A stretch of DNA of 64,000 bases from Ectothiorhodospiraceae bacterium (GCA_020831845.1 JAFIFV010000075.1:1-64000), one strand, 5' to 3'. Counted from the first letter of the stretch, positions 8,446 to 17,696 are shown. Made by a program: numbers and translations. The notes: generated from the letters alone by a model not told the origin.

Positions 8446-8634
8446 AGCGCCCCGGCTCTCTCCGGGGCTGCAAACTCGGAACTCGTACACCGCAGAGAGC
8501 CGGAGACTGCGGCCATCCAGGTAGACGCCGTCGGTGGAGCGGCCGGTCTGGGTATAACGGTAGGCCTGGTAGGTTTCCCCCTGCCACTCGTAGCTCCATT
8601 CATGGCCGTGGGTCGTGGGAGTGGCGGAACGCAA
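8383..8634 (-). pseudogene. Possible gene remnant, 83 codons, TTG start
   Basis: The frame reads HGHEWSYEWQGETYQAYRYT and then DGVYLDGRSLRLS, a composition that looks protein-like. The only start is TTG, immediately after a stop at 8650. The last third lies antisense to the 3' end of the kinase gene and covers its terminator hairpin. A decayed gene downstream of hemP is the best reading, and a chance open frame is equally possible. I recognise no family. Confidence 0.2.
8449..8468 (+). terminator. Terminator-like hairpin after the kinase gene
   Basis: A perfect 7-bp GC stem, GCCCCGG (8449-8455) and CCGGGGC (8462-8468), with a 6-nt loop begins 4 nt after the kinase stop. No T-run follows. Confidence 0.55.
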
Positions 8635-8735
8635 ACTCCCCGAGGCTGGCTACCCGCGTCATGAATGGCGGTTTGCTGGCTGGAAGATCAGGTCCGCCGG
8701 GTGCGGAAAGACGGATCCACCCCCGGCATGGCAGG

Positions 8736-8918
8736 CTATTTTGTCAGTATCAGCTTTCCCTGACGCGTCAGGCGCAGCCGGTACTCGTCCCTGCCGTGCG
8801 CGATGATCAGTTCGTTGTCGTTGCCTAGCAGCGACTTGCTGTCGACCCGGCGCCTGTTGGCGGGACCACCTTTGCCGGTGTCCTGCAAGGAATCGCCGGA
8901 GGGAGACGAATCCCTCAT
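8736..8918 (-). CDS. hemP: Hemin uptake protein HemP
   Basis: This 60-aa protein ends with the HemP signature: RRRVDSKSLLG, then a short variable turn, then RDEYRLRLTRQGKLILTK. HemP-family proteins promote iron or haem uptake gene expression and are normally Fur-regulated. A Fur box overlaps the promoter here (9007-9034). The N-terminal 20 residues are polar and variable, as in the family. ATG 8918 is preceded by a G-rich CGGGGG site. It is too small and GC-poor for casual gene finding and is divergent from an ABC exporter. A haem receptor or TonB system, its usual neighbour, is not in the window, so it stands alone. Confidence 0.85.
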   Translation of the reverse strand: MRDSSPSGDSLQDTGKGGPANRRRVDSKSLLGNDNELIIAHGRDEYRLRLTRQGKLILTK

Positions 8919-9006
8919 GATAGCCCCCGAGATAACAAGACATCCCGCGAAGACGTGAACACACCCGATTCCGCGGAGACAGGTCAGTATATTTTGATAA
9001 AGACGA

Positions 9007-9034
9007 ATGATAATGATTATTGTTAACAAGTCAA
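9007..9034 (-). promoter_or_regulatory. hemP promoter overlapped by a Fur box
   Basis: On the minus strand TTGACT (9034-9029) and TATCAT (9012-9007) are 16 bp apart, a good sigma-70 promoter pointing at hemP. The plus-strand sequence ATGATAATGATTATTGTTA between them matches the Fur consensus closely, so Fur-iron should block the promoter directly. The site is also within about 90 bp of the rightward ABC genes and could affect them. Confidence 0.8.
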
Positions 9035-9109
9035 ACATGAAGGGGTACTTGACGCCCACCCCCATCTCCTCTTCCATTAGGAGCCCCGACATCGCACAGG
9101 GAGCAGCGA

Positions 9110-10081
9110 ATGGACCCGGCCATCAACGTCCAGGGACTGACCAAGCATTTTCGCGAGACCACGGCGCTGGACGATGTGAGTTTCTGGGCAAATCCGGGGA
9201 CGGTGCTTGGCCTGCTGGGTCCCAACGGCGCCGGCAAGACCACGGCGGTGCGCGTGCTCGCGACGCTTCTCAAAGCCGACGCGGGGCATGCCAGCGTAGG
9301 CGGCTATGATGTCCGCACCCAGGCCCACCTGGTTCGGCAGCGCATCGGCCTTACCGGACAATACGCCTCGGTGGACGAAAAGCTGACGGGGCGGGAGAAC
9401 CTGTTGCTGATTGGCCGCCTGCTCGGCCTGTCCCGACGGGATGCTCGCCGGCGGGCGCAGGAACTGTTATCGGAATTCAGCCTGGAAGAGGCGGCCGGGC
9501 GGGCGGCCAAGACCTACTCCGGGGGCATGCGGCGGCGCCTGGATCTCGCCGCCAGCCTGATCGGCAGGCCCAGCATCCTGTTCCTGGATGAACCCACCAC
9601 CGGTCTCGACCCGAGAGCACGCCTGGATCTCTGGAATCTGATCCGACGCCTGGTTGCAGACGGTACGACCGTCCTGCTGACAACACAGTACCTGGAGGAG
9701 GCCGACCAACTCGCCGACGACATTGTGGTTCTCGACCGTGGCCGCATCATCGCCTCGGGCACGCCGGAACAGCTCAAGCAGCATATTGGCGCCAGGACCC
9801 TTGCGGTCCAGGCCCGGCAGGAGCAGGACGTCCCGGCCATCGCCGCCATGCTGGCCGACCTCACCGGGGGCCATGCCGAAGTGGCCGGCCTCACCATCAG
9901 CGTACCAGCCCCGGACCCCGGGCACCTGCCCGCATTGGTTCGGCGGCTGGATGCCTCCGGGATTTCCGTCAACGAGCTGATGTTGCGCAGTGCCAGCCTG
10001 GACGATGTATTCCTGACTCTGACCGGCCGCCATGCCGAGCCGACTGGTGCGCCCACGGAGCAGAGAGAGTCATCGGCATGA
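9110..10081 (+). CDS. ABC transporter ATP-binding protein, DrrA type
   Basis: This 323-aa ATPase belongs to the daunorubicin-resistance (DrrA) group and powers export through the adjacent permease. It has Walker A GPNGAGKTTAVR (about residues 37-48), Q-loop GLTGQYASVDE, signature YSGGMRRRLDLAASL, Walker B ILFLDEPTTGLDP and the H-loop position read as LLTTQYLEEADQL, where Gln replaces the usual His as in DrrA relatives. The C-terminal extension with MLRSASLDDVFLTLTG is typical of the group. ATG has AGGGAG six bases upstream. It overlaps the permease start by 4 nt (ATGA), so the two are translationally coupled. The substrate is unknown; drugs, lipids or polysaccharide precursors are possible. 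Confidence 0.94.
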   Translation: MDPAINVQGLTKHFRETTALDDVSFWANPGTVLGLLGPNGAGKTTAVRVLATLLKADAGHASVGGYDVRTQAHLVRQRIGLTGQYASVDEKLTGRENLLLIGRLLGLSRRDARRRAQELLSEFSLEEAAGRAAKTYSGGMRRRLDLAASLIGRPSILFLDEPTTGLDPRARLDLWNLIRRLVADGTTVLLTTQYLEEADQLADDIVVLDRGRIIASGTPEQLKQHIGARTLAVQARQEQDVPAIAAMLADLTGGHAEVAGLTISVPAPDPGHLPALVRRLDASGISVNELMLRSASLDDVFLTLTGRHAEPTGAPTEQRESSA

Positions 10082-10887
10082 AACCGCCCCGGGAGACCAC
10101 CCATCATCCACGCACCAGCCTGCTGCAGGGTCTGCAGCAGACCATGACCCTGGCCTGGCGAACGCTGCTCCAGATCCGCCACAACCCCTGGGAACTGGGC
10201 GACTTCAGCATACAGCCGATTCTGTTCCTGCTGCTGTTCCTGTTCGTGTTCGGGGGCGCGATCGCCGGCTCCACCGCCGATTACCTGCGCTTTGTACTGC
10301 CCGGCGTCATCGTGATGAACATGGTGTTCGTCACCGTGTACGTGGGCCACGGGCTGAACACCGATCTGACCAAGGGGATGTTCGACCGGCTTCGCGCCCT
10401 GCCCATCGCCCGCTGGTCGCCGCTTGCAGGGCGGATCATCGCCGACCTGGTCAAGCAGGCCGGGTCCATCCTGCTGCTGCTGTCCGTGGGCGCGCTACTG
10501 GGCTTCCGGCTGGAGACCTCGATCTCCTCGCTGCTGTTGATGGTCGTGCTGGTACTGACCGTGGCGCTGGCCATTTCCTGGGTCATGGTGCTGGTGGGCG
10601 TCCTCGCCCGCGACCCGGAGCATGTGCAGTTGTTCGGGTTCACCGCGCTGTTCCCGATCACCTTCATCAGCAACGTGTTCGTTCCGGTGGAAACCATGCC
10701 CGGGTGGGTGCAGGCGCTGGTGAACGTCAACCCGGTCTCGCTGCTCGCCGACGCGGCCCGCGGATTGCTTGTCGGCGGGCCAGTTCTGCAGCCTGCGCTC
10801 TGGTCCCTGCTATGGGCTCTCGCCATCATGGCCGTTTTCGCCCCGCTGTCGGTATGGGCCCTGAATCGCCGGCTGTCTGCACAGTAA
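10078..10887 (+). CDS. ABC-2 type permease
   Basis: This 269-aa inner-membrane protein has about six transmembrane helices (for example ILFLLLFLFVFGGAIAG and LLLMVVLVLTVALAISWVMV) and the ABC-2 motif region FISNVFVPVETMPGWVQ near the end. It is the DrrB-type partner of the ATPase gene that overlaps it by four bases. The pair forms a two-gene exporter, with probable subunit composition of two ATPases and two permeases. The N-terminal cytoplasmic stretch is short and basic. The neighbouring exopolysaccharide genes begin 264 bp later, but Wzx makes an ABC exporter unnecessary for that polymer, so a link is not implied. Confidence 0.93.
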   Translation: MKPPRETTHHPRTSLLQGLQQTMTLAWRTLLQIRHNPWELGDFSIQPILFLLLFLFVFGGAIAGSTADYLRFVLPGVIVMNMVFVTVYVGHGLNTDLTKGMFDRLRALPIARWSPLAGRIIADLVKQAGSILLLLSVGALLGFRLETSISSLLLMVVLVLTVALAISWVMVLVGVLARDPEHVQLFGFTALFPITFISNVFVPVETMPGWVQALVNVNPVSLLADAARGLLVGGPVLQPALWSLLWALAIMAVFAPLSVWALNRRLSAQ

Positions 10888-11151
10888 CGTCCAGTCCCCG
10901 GAGCGACCTACCGGGACGCCCCACAACAGTGCCAAGGGAGGCACCAGAATTGCTGTCACGGTGCATGCGCCGGACCGTCCCCGCCCAACAACACCGCACC
11001 CCACTGTCCCCGCTATTTGGCGACACGTTGCCGATGTGAACCAGTTCGCTAGCATAGACCGGGCTTCGAGAAACCACATTCGCTAACGCGAGGCCGCTGG
11101 CTCGGAATATGCACCAGTCAGCGGATCGTCTGCGCTCAAGGAGGGGCTGTC
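10888..11151. other. Intergenic region before the exopolysaccharide locus
   Basis: The 264 bp carry no credible gene. The region should hold the promoter of the WcaJ-like gene. No confident promoter or terminator was recognised. Confidence 0.4.
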
Positions 11152-12603
11152 ATGAACGGTGGTCCAACAGAACAGCATCGAATCAACACGGGCCCCAGCC
11201 GGACCACGGCGATTCGGCCTCACCACTCCAACATCCTGGCATTGTTCAGGGCGTTCGACAGCTTTATGGTGGTTCTCCTGCTCTGGGGCATTCTCGGCCT
11301 GCTGCAGACTCCCTGGGACAACACGTATACCTGGCTCAGCGTCCTGGCGATCATTTCATTCAGCTTTCTCGCCGAAATCAACGGCGTCTATGACGTCTGG
11401 CGCGGCTACTCCACCCCTGCCCTGGCGTCGCGCCTGCTGATGGCATGGACCGGAACAGCAGTGATTACGGGCACAGCGATCCTGCTGCTTGAGGTGTTTC
11501 GCGACTCCAACGCCTTGGCGCTGACGCTGTGGCTGGTCTGCACGCCGCTCATCATCGTCACCTGTCACTGGCTGCGGCGCCTGCTGCTTGCCATCCTCCG
11601 CCGACAGCCCGCACAACCCCGCCGCGTTGGCATCGTGGGAGCCACTCCCCTGGGTTACAGACTGTCACGCGCCATCAACGACATGCCCTGGATGGGTTAC
11701 CGCATCCACGGCTACTATGACGACCGTCTGAACACCAGCGGAAGCGCCCGACGTCTTTCCGGCAAGGAAATCGAGATCCGCGGCAACCTGGAACAGCTCC
11801 AGGCGGATGCCCATGACGGCAAGCTGGATATTATCTTCATCACGCTGCCCATGGCCGCGGAACAGCGGATTCGAGGCCTGATGGGCAAGCTTGCGGACAG
11901 CACGGTATCGGCCTACCTGATCCCTGACGTGTTCACCTTCGACCTGCTGCATTCGCGCTTGACAGCTATCCAGGGCATTCCCGCGGTCAGCATCTATGAT
12001 TCTCCGCTGGTGGAACACGGCTGGACCAAGCGCGCCTGCGATCTGGTGCTCAGCCTGGGAATACTGGCGGTACTCGCGCTACCCATGCTTGCCGTGGCCA
12101 TTGGCGTGAAGCTGAGTTCTCCGGGGCCTGTCCTGTTCAAGCAGACCCGTTACGGTATACACGGCGAGCGGATCAAGGTCTGGAAATTCCGCTCCATGTC
12201 CGTCTGCGAGGATGGCGGCACCATCAACCAGGCGTCCCGCAACGATCCACGTGTTACCCGGTTTGGCGCCTTCATCCGCCGCACGTCGCTGGACGAACTG
12301 CCGCAACTCTTCAATGTCCTGGGCGGAAGCATGTCCCTGATCGGGCCTCGTCCGCATGCCGTGGCCCACAACGAGTTCTATCGCGAACATATCCAGGGCT
12401 ACATGCTGCGACACAAGGTGAAACCGGGTATTACCGGCCTCGCCCAGGTGAACGGATTTCGCGGCGAGACGGAAACCATGGACAAGATGGCCGGCCGCAT
12501 TGCCTACGATCTGGAGTACATCCGCAACTGGTCGCTGTGGCTGGACATCAGAATTCTCTGGTGGACCATCTTCCGGGGCTTCGTAGGCCAACACGCTTAC
12601 TGA
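11152..12603 (+). CDS. Undecaprenyl-phosphate glucose phosphotransferase (WcaJ/GumD type)
   Basis: This 483-aa polyisoprenyl-phosphate hexose-1-phosphate transferase starts repeat-unit assembly by moving a sugar phosphate, normally glucose-1-phosphate, onto undecaprenyl phosphate. Four N-terminal membrane helices lead into a CoA-binding-like domain (GIVGATPLGYRLSRAI, about residue 160) and the catalytic C-terminal domain from residue 285 (KRACDLVLSLG). That domain has the motifs KVWKFRSM, SLDELPQLFNVLGGSMSLIG and KPGITGLAQV. Length and layout match WcaJ, GumD and PssY-type enzymes. AAGGAGG precedes ATG. It is the first gene of the exopolysaccharide locus, followed 15 bp later by the outer-membrane barrel gene. 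Confidence 0.95.
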   Translation: MNGGPTEQHRINTGPSRTTAIRPHHSNILALFRAFDSFMVVLLLWGILGLLQTPWDNTYTWLSVLAIISFSFLAEINGVYDVWRGYSTPALASRLLMAWTGTAVITGTAILLLEVFRDSNALALTLWLVCTPLIIVTCHWLRRLLLAILRRQPAQPRRVGIVGATPLGYRLSRAINDMPWMGYRIHGYYDDRLNTSGSARRLSGKEIEIRGNLEQLQADAHDGKLDIIFITLPMAAEQRIRGLMGKLADSTVSAYLIPDVFTFDLLHSRLTAIQGIPAVSIYDSPLVEHGWTKRACDLVLSLGILAVLALPMLAVAIGVKLSSPGPVLFKQTRYGIHGERIKVWKFRSMSVCEDGGTINQASRNDPRVTRFGAFIRRTSLDELPQLFNVLGGSMSLIGPRPHAVAHNEFYREHIQGYMLRHKVKPGITGLAQVNGFRGETETMDKMAGRIAYDLEYIRNWSLWLDIRILWWTIFRGFVGQHAY

Positions 12604-12618
12604 GGCGGAAACCGGATC

Positions 12619-13782
12619 ATGCTGCAGACAACGCACCGTGCGCTTCCCCCCGTGTTCGCCCTGGCCCTGGCGGCCGTTCACGGTACCGCGTTCGCAGACG
12701 TCTCCGGGCCGGATCCGCTGGTACTGCACGCCGGTTTGCAACAGATCTGGGACAGCAATTTCGACCGTTCGCAGGATGATGTCTCCGAGCGGCAAACAGT
12801 GGGCTCCGCCGGGTTCCGGGTCAACGGCAGTTGGGGCAGACAACGACTGACCGCCCAGGCGAGCGCAGCGCGCTACATGCACGCGAGACGGGACTTCCTG
12901 GATGCCACCACCTATGACGGTGGCATTGCCTGGCTCGGGGAAATCGGCTCCAGGTTCGATACCCGGCTGCGCTGGCACCGCCGCGAGCGACCCGCCGACC
13001 GTCTGGAGTTTACCGGCAAGGATCTGATCCGGTTGACCGAGCGAGAAGCCACACTGATCTACAACGTGACGCCACGTGTCGGACTGGAGGTCTCGGCGCT
13101 GGCCGCCGACCAGCGGCACTCCAACTCCGAACGCCGCCGCATGGAATACAACGACCGCGGCGTCTCTTCCGCCATCAGCTACAGCACCGAGCGGGATACC
13201 AGAATAGCGCTGCGCTACACCCAGGGTGACCGCGAGTACCCCAACGTGCCGCCGCCTGAACCCTCCGATGCGCTGGACTACGACTACATGCAGCTGGAAC
13301 TGGAGGCGGACTGGGCGCTGACATCGAAAGCGATGCTGCTGGGCACCGTGGGCTATTTCAACCGCGACGGTGACGTCAATGAGGGTAGCGGCCTGTTCAC
13401 CACCTGGGCACTGCACTGGGAAATCACCGACCGGACCCGTCTGGAGAGCGGCGTTTCCTATACCCAGCCCCCGGTGGGAGACACCATCGACAACCCCTCG
13501 GAGGATCTCCGCATCTTCACCAGGGCATTCTGGCAATGGACGCCAAAGATTCAGCTCAAGGCGGAAGCGCGCGCCGCCGAACAGTCATTCGATGGTGTCC
13601 TTGATGACACCCCCGCCAGAGACGAACGCATCTATTCGGTCACACCGTTCGGTCTTGAATACACCCCCACCGACTATCTGACCCTGGAGCTGGAGGCTAC
13701 CTGGCACAGCCGGGAATCGGAGCTGGATTTCAGGGACTACTCGGGGGAGACGATCATGGTCGGTGTGCGGGGCCAGTTCTAG
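12619..13782 (+). CDS. Outer-membrane beta-barrel protein of the polysaccharide locus
   Basis: This 387-aa protein has a signal peptide (hydrophobic LPPVFALALAAVHGTAFA, cleavage after AFA) and then alternating amphipathic strands dense in Tyr, Trp, Arg and Glu. It ends in a terminal strand finishing VGVRGQF, the usual Phe-terminated outer-membrane barrel signal. About 16-18 strands fit the length. Similar barrels (EpsL-like) occur in exopolysaccharide clusters, where their role in secretion or anchoring is poorly known. It is co-transcribed with the WcaJ-like gene 15 bp upstream and converges with the sulfotransferase gene 47 bp downstream. Confidence 0.8.
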   Translation: MLQTTHRALPPVFALALAAVHGTAFADVSGPDPLVLHAGLQQIWDSNFDRSQDDVSERQTVGSAGFRVNGSWGRQRLTAQASAARYMHARRDFLDATTYDGGIAWLGEIGSRFDTRLRWHRRERPADRLEFTGKDLIRLTEREATLIYNVTPRVGLEVSALAADQRHSNSERRRMEYNDRGVSSAISYSTERDTRIALRYTQGDREYPNVPPPEPSDALDYDYMQLELEADWALTSKAMLLGTVGYFNRDGDVNEGSGLFTTWALHWEITDRTRLESGVSYTQPPVGDTIDNPSEDLRIFTRAFWQWTPKIQLKAEARAAEQSFDGVLDDTPARDERIYSVTPFGLEYTPTDYLTLELEATWHSRESELDFRDYSGETIMVGVRGQF

Positions 13783-13829
13783 CGTTCCGTAACCCCAGGC
13801 TGGTTGCCGTTGCGAGCGCGGGAGCGCTT

Positions 13830-14606
13830 CTACCCAGGGTGGCTTGCCACGCCATCACAGGCGGGAACTGGCGGCTGGTAATCGAACAATGCCACGTCAC
13901 CCGCGTAGAACTCCGCGACCGCATCCAGCACCTCGGGGCTGCGGTAACTGCTAGCCAGCAGTTCCGCGGAACCGGTGGCGTTGTTGCGCGCAATATTGAC
14001 GGGCCTTCCCAGACGCTGGGTCAGATCGTTGCCCAGCCGATCGATATCGCCCATGTCGTAGAGAGCATCCACGATCAGATTCCCCGCCCCATCCTGCACG
14101 AACAGGTGCTGGGGCATGAACAGCGAATGCAGGCGTTCCGGCTGCTGATGTACCAGCCAGTCCAGCACGAACGGCTCGAACTGTTCCGGAATGCGCCGAT
14201 GCAGCGCATGGGCGTTGTTCAGCTCCACTTCGTCGGTGCCGCCCTGCCGGACGAAATGGTATGCCGAGACCAGCCGCTCCCACGGGTTTCGCACCACGGC
14301 AAAGCGGTACAGGCTTCGGAACAGTGCCGGATTGATATCCCGGGCGGTCACCGCGCGGTAGTGCCCGACGCCCTGCAGCCCGTAAAGCGCGCGCACAATG
14401 GCAGTACCGGCTGCCTTGGGCACATGGACGAACAATACGCCGGTATCGGTCACCTCCCGGCGGTAAATGCCGCTGCCGGCGGCATGCAGGACGCGCTGGA
14501 ACAGGCGTGTCGGCAAGTGATGCTCCAGCACGCCCAGGATCCTGCGTCGGTGCCGTCTCGGCAGACGCCGCCAGACCGTGTTGTTGATGGCATGAAATGG
14601 TTTCAT
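13830..14606 (-). CDS. Sulfotransferase family protein
   Basis: This 258-aa enzyme of the Sulfotransfer_2 type should transfer sulfate from PAPS to a carbohydrate hydroxyl. The 5'-phosphosulfate loop is clear at about residues 57-70 (GVLFVHVPKAAGTAIV). The 3'-phosphate site FAVVRNPWERLVSAYHF follows at about residue 100. The family usually has KxGGTS or KAAGTS in the loop, so the Lys is present. It has no signal peptide, and the enzyme works in the cytoplasm or at its membrane face. It is the last gene of the leftward glycosyltransferase operon, 48 bp after the GT26 gene. This position suggests sulfation of the polymer made here. Another sulfated product cannot be excluded. Confidence 0.85.
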   Translation of the reverse strand: MKPFHAINNTVWRRLPRRHRRRILGVLEHHLPTRLFQRVLHAAGSGIYRREVTDTGVLFVHVPKAAGTAIVRALYGLQGVGHYRAVTARDINPALFRSLYRFAVVRNPWERLVSAYHFVRQGGTDEVELNNAHALHRRIPEQFEPFVLDWLVHQQPERLHSLFMPQHLFVQDGAGNLIVDALYDMGDIDRLGNDLTQRLGRPVNIARNNATGSAELLASSYRSPEVLDAVAEFYAGDVALFDYQPPVPACDGVASHPG

Positions 14607-14654
14607 GGTCCTTGCTCCGGAAATGCCGCGCCCTGTCCCGGGGCGGCGGGAAGG

Positions 14655-15443
14655 TTATTTCTCCGCTGTCCCCCCGCTCTCGGGGCCAGTCAACGCCCGC
14701 TTGCCACGTCGCAGACTCAAAAGCAGAAACCGCGCCATGTCCAGCGTGTAGCGGCGGAGCAATCTCGTCGGTTCGAGGCTGAGGCGATACAACCATTCCA
14801 GCCGCAACCGGCGAATCAGTTCCGGGGCCCGAGGCTTGTCGCCGGCCAGAAAATCCAGCAAGGCGCCGACGCCGACCAGCAGTCTGGCATCCAGCACCCC
14901 GCGGTGCTTGAGTATCCATTGCTCCTGCAGCGGGTTCCCCATTGCCACCAGCACGACGTCGGCCCCGGAACGGTTGATGGTGTCAACCACCTGCTCCGTA
15001 TCGCGAGACTCGCCGTAGCCGTCCAGCGCCCCGACTACCTTGACACCTCTCGACAGCAGTTCCTCACCGGCCCTGCGGGCGATCCCGGGCTTTGCTCCCA
15101 GCAGGAACGCCCGCAGCCCTCCGTCCGCTCCGGCATTCGCTCGTTGCAGCAGATAGGGAACGAAATCGGTGCCATTCAGATTGTCCGGGAACGCCTGTCG
15201 ATGCACCAACCAGCCCGCGACATCCATGCCGACACCGTCGTTGACCAGGAGTACCGAGGGATCCCGCAGTTGCGGCATCAGACATTCGCACTGGATCACA
15301 AAATTGGCATTGACGAAGAACAGCAACCGCTGCTCTCCGGCGCGATGCGCATCCAGCAGCAGGTTCACCAGGTCGTCCGCGTGCATCTGCTGCACCGGGA
15401 AACCGGCAATCGGCAGTGCCGCGCCCGATCCGTATCCGCTCAT
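14655..15443 (-). CDS. GT26 glycosyltransferase (WecG/TagA/CpsF family, GumM class)
   Basis: This 262-aa membrane-associated glycosyltransferase of family GT26 includes GumM of the xanthan pathway, which adds the second glucose to make the lipid-linked cellobiose backbone. Seen motifs are [14 protein letters not shown] (about residue 65), [17 protein letters not shown] and [14 protein letters not shown], with the conserved Gly-Val-Gly near [14 protein letters not shown]. The C-terminal basic helix ([19 protein letters not shown]) fits membrane attachment. The start codon overlaps the upstream GumK-like stop by 4 nt (ATGA). Assignment to GumM rather than WecG function depends on the neighbours and is inference. 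Confidence 0.9.
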   Translation of the reverse strand: MSGYGSGAALPIAGFPVQQMHADDLVNLLLDAHRAGEQRLLFFVNANFVIQCECLMPQLRDPSVLLVNDGVGMDVAGWLVHRQAFPDNLNGTDFVPYLLQRANAGADGGLRAFLLGAKPGIARRAGEELLSRGVKVVGALDGYGESRDTEQVVDTINRSGADVVLVAMGNPLQEQWILKHRGVLDARLLVGVGALLDFLAGDKPRAPELIRRLRLEWLYRLSLEPTRLLRRYTLDMARFLLLSLRRGKRALTGPESGGTAEK

Positions 15444-16612
15444 AACCGCGTATCCTCGAATTGATCGGGTTGCAGCACCCGATCAGTCACCTCCTGCCAG
15501 CTCAGGTGCCGCCGTGATGGCCGGTGCGGGGCTTCCCGTGCCGAGACAATGGCGGACGCGATGGAATCCGGGTCGCCCGGGGTATAGCCGAAACGGGTGG
15601 AGTAATCCCCCACCACGGCGTGAGGGCAGACCGCGGGCAGGCCCAGGAAATCGTACTGGATCAGTTTCATGGACGTGTCCGCCAAGTAGGGCGGAACCGC
15701 CTCGGACCGGTAGGGTGCCACACCGAAACGGGCATGGCGGATATACCGCACCGTTTCATCGTGGGGCATCTCGCCGTAGACGGTGACGTTGGGCCCATAC
15801 TCCGAATGCGACGCCTGACCGCAGCCGATGACGTGAAAATGCACATCCGGAAACAGACGGGAGGCATGCACGAAAAAGTCCGGATCGAACAGCATCGAGC
15901 CCACCGAAACCGCATGCTCCCCCTCCCCATATGGGGAGGCATCCTCCCGATCGGCGAGCGCATGATTGATGCCATGAGGTATGAAATAGACGTTGCCGCG
16001 GCTGGGCACGGAGGGAGCCAGCGCCCGCGACGGGAGACGTATGGCACTCATGGCCGGCGCCACGCGCCGAAAGGTGCGCTTCACGTACTCCGCCACGTTG
16101 ATCGTATCCAGATCGTCCGAGGCTATGTAAATGGTCCTGGCCGACGGATTGAGCTTGCGCGCCAGGTCGAAGAATACCGGCGCCACACCGCTCTCGAACA
16201 GGATGACATCGGCCTCCTCCAGCCACTGGCGCAGCACCGGGCTGGCTGCTCCCACATACCAGCGGAACAGCATGTCCTCCCCCATGCGCAAGGCCGCCCT
16301 ACGGGTATTGAAAGGGTGCACCGGTGTCTTCCACAGGTAGCAGTCCACTCCCTTATGTCTCTCGACGCGGTTGGCCAGGCTGTCCAGCGACAGCCTGGGG
16401 TCCGCGGTGTAGCGTGACAAGCGACTATAGCGTAGCGAGAAAAACCGCACTTGGCCGCGCCCGGCCAACTCCTCGGCGATGAAATGGATATTGGCCTTCC
16501 GCGGCGAGCGATAATCATGCGCCGACAGCACCAGAAAACGCGGAGCCCGCTCAGCATCGGGTTCCGGCGCGTGTGCCACCCCTGCTTCCATCGCCTTGTC
16601 CACTGTCGTCAT
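15440..16612 (-). CDS. GumK-like glucuronosyltransferase (GT70 type)
   Basis: This 390-aa glycosyltransferase resembles GumK, which adds glucuronic acid to the lipid-linked Man-Glc-Glc acceptor in xanthan synthesis. The N-terminal part shows the GumK-type opening [19 protein letters not shown] and then [12 protein letters not shown]. The C-terminal nucleotide-sugar domain has [21 protein letters not shown] and [15 protein letters not shown]. There are two Rossmann folds (GT-B) and no membrane helix. ATG 16612 has AAGGGGG upstream. An open extension of 66 codons further upstream overlaps the GH5 gene in another frame and is rejected. It lies 10 bp after the GH5 stop and overlaps the GT26 start. 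Confidence 0.85.
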   Translation of the reverse strand: MTTVDKAMEAGVAHAPEPDAERAPRFLVLSAHDYRSPRKANIHFIAEELAGRGQVRFFSLRYSRLSRYTADPRLSLDSLANRVERHKGVDCYLWKTPVHPFNTRRAALRMGEDMLFRWYVGAASPVLRQWLEEADVILFESGVAPVFFDLARKLNPSARTIYIASDDLDTINVAEYVKRTFRRVAPAMSAIRLPSRALAPSVPSRGNVYFIPHGINHALADREDASPYGEGEHAVSVGSMLFDPDFFVHASRLFPDVHFHVIGCGQASHSEYGPNVTVYGEMPHDETVRYIRHARFGVAPYRSEAVPPYLADTSMKLIQYDFLGLPAVCPHAVVGDYSTRFGYTPGDPDSIASAIVSAREAPHRPSRRHLSWQEVTDRVLQPDQFEDTRL

Positions 16613-16622
16613 GCCGGCCCCC

Positions 16623-17696
16623 TTATTGTTCCTGGAGCCGCGGATCGCGGGGTGCGCCCGGATCCCTGCCACAGCCCTCGCCCCTCCAGCATGGGGCCAG
16701 CAAGGACATCTGCGGAGCATCCCGACCATCTCTCGGCGCCACCGACATGGGGTAATCACCCCACCAACTGCCTGCGGCCCAGTAGGCCCAGCCCCGCCAG
16801 ATCCCGGCATCCTCCGTCAGCGCCAATATCCGCCCCAGCGCCGCCATGCAGGACCTGCTGGACGGAACGCCGAACTCGCCGAGAAACAGTTGCAGGTCGT
16901 TCTCCTGCGCCCACTCGTCGATGGCCGAAAACATGGCGTTGAAATGCTCAGGATCGCGGCAGTTGCCGCCGGTACCGGAGTAGTCCCGATCCGCGTACTG
17001 ATGCACTTCGATCACGGTGCGCCGCAACGGATCCTCAAGGTCGGCGAAGGTCTCGGCGTTACTGCTGCCGCCAATGGTCCTGTGCCATTCGTGAACGCCA
17101 CTCCAGCGTCCGCCAGAGACCATGATCAGATGCTCCGCCCCGGCCTCCCGCAGCGCATCGACCGTCTGCTGCGCCACCGCGCCCCAGTCGGCAATGTCCA
17201 TCCGGAACGGTTCGTTCATCAGCCCCAGTGCCAGGTATTCCGGCTCGTCAAGCGCCGCGGACAACCGTGTCCAGAGATCAAGGAAAGCCTCCGTCGGCAC
17301 GGCCTCGGAACCGATGATCTCGCCGTGATACATGCCGTAGTTGTGGATATCGAGGATCAGGCACAGACCACGCTCCTTCGCCTGATCCAGCACCGAGGCG
17401 ATCTGGCCCAGTTCGCCCTCGTGCAGTTCCTGATTCAGCTCGCGCTGGACGCGCTCCCAGCGCACCGGCAAGCGGATGGTGTTCGCTCCGCTGTCGGCAA
17501 AGTAATCCAGTTCCTCGGTCCGGGGATAGGTGTAGTCGTGGTGCAACTCGCCGGGCAGACTGTTACTGCTGAATTCAGCTCCCGCGATATTGACTCCACG
17601 CAGCGGTTCGTCCCCCAGGCAGACCGCCCCAGCGGCCAGCGGCAGCATGGACAGGAACAGGCTCGAAACAGTGATCAGCGCGCGGCATACAGACAT
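16623..17696 (-). CDS. Secreted GH5 endoglucanase-like glycosidase
   Basis: This 357-aa periplasmic or secreted glycoside hydrolase of family GH5 probably acts on beta-1,4-glucan. A signal peptide ([17 protein letters not shown]) ends near residue 24. The TIM-barrel landmarks are [33 protein letters not shown], the acid/base Glu in LMNEP, and the nucleophile Glu in [11 protein letters not shown]. Both catalytic glutamates are present. The C-terminus is unusually Arg/Pro/Asp-rich after WWGDYP. The start overlaps the upstream GT4 gene by 22 bp. Its position inside the glycosyltransferase operon suggests trimming or release of the polymer made here and hence a glucan backbone. Periplasmic endoglucanases play that role in cellulose and acetan-type systems. 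Confidence 0.9.
   Translation of the reverse strand: MSVCRALITVSSLFLSMLPLAAGAVCLGDEPLRGVNIAGAEFSSNSLPGELHHDYTYPRTEELDYFADSGANTIRLPVRWERVQRELNQELHEGELGQIASVLDQAKERGLCLILDIHNYGMYHGEIIGSEAVPTEAFLDLWTRLSAALDEPEYLALGLMNEPFRMDIADWGAVAQQTVDALREAGAEHLIMVSGGRWSGVHEWHRTIGGSSNAETFADLEDPLRRTVIEVHQYADRDYSGTGGNCRDPEHFNAMFSAIDEWAQENDLQLFLGEFGVPSSRSCMAALGRILALTEDAGIWRGWAYWAAGSWWGDYPMSVAPRDGRDAPQMSLLAPCWRGEGCGRDPGAPRDPRLQEQ

Noticed and set aside
10810-11079. 89-codon minus-strand frame before the exopolysaccharide locus
   Set aside because: It overlaps the permease end and has no family features or ribosome site.
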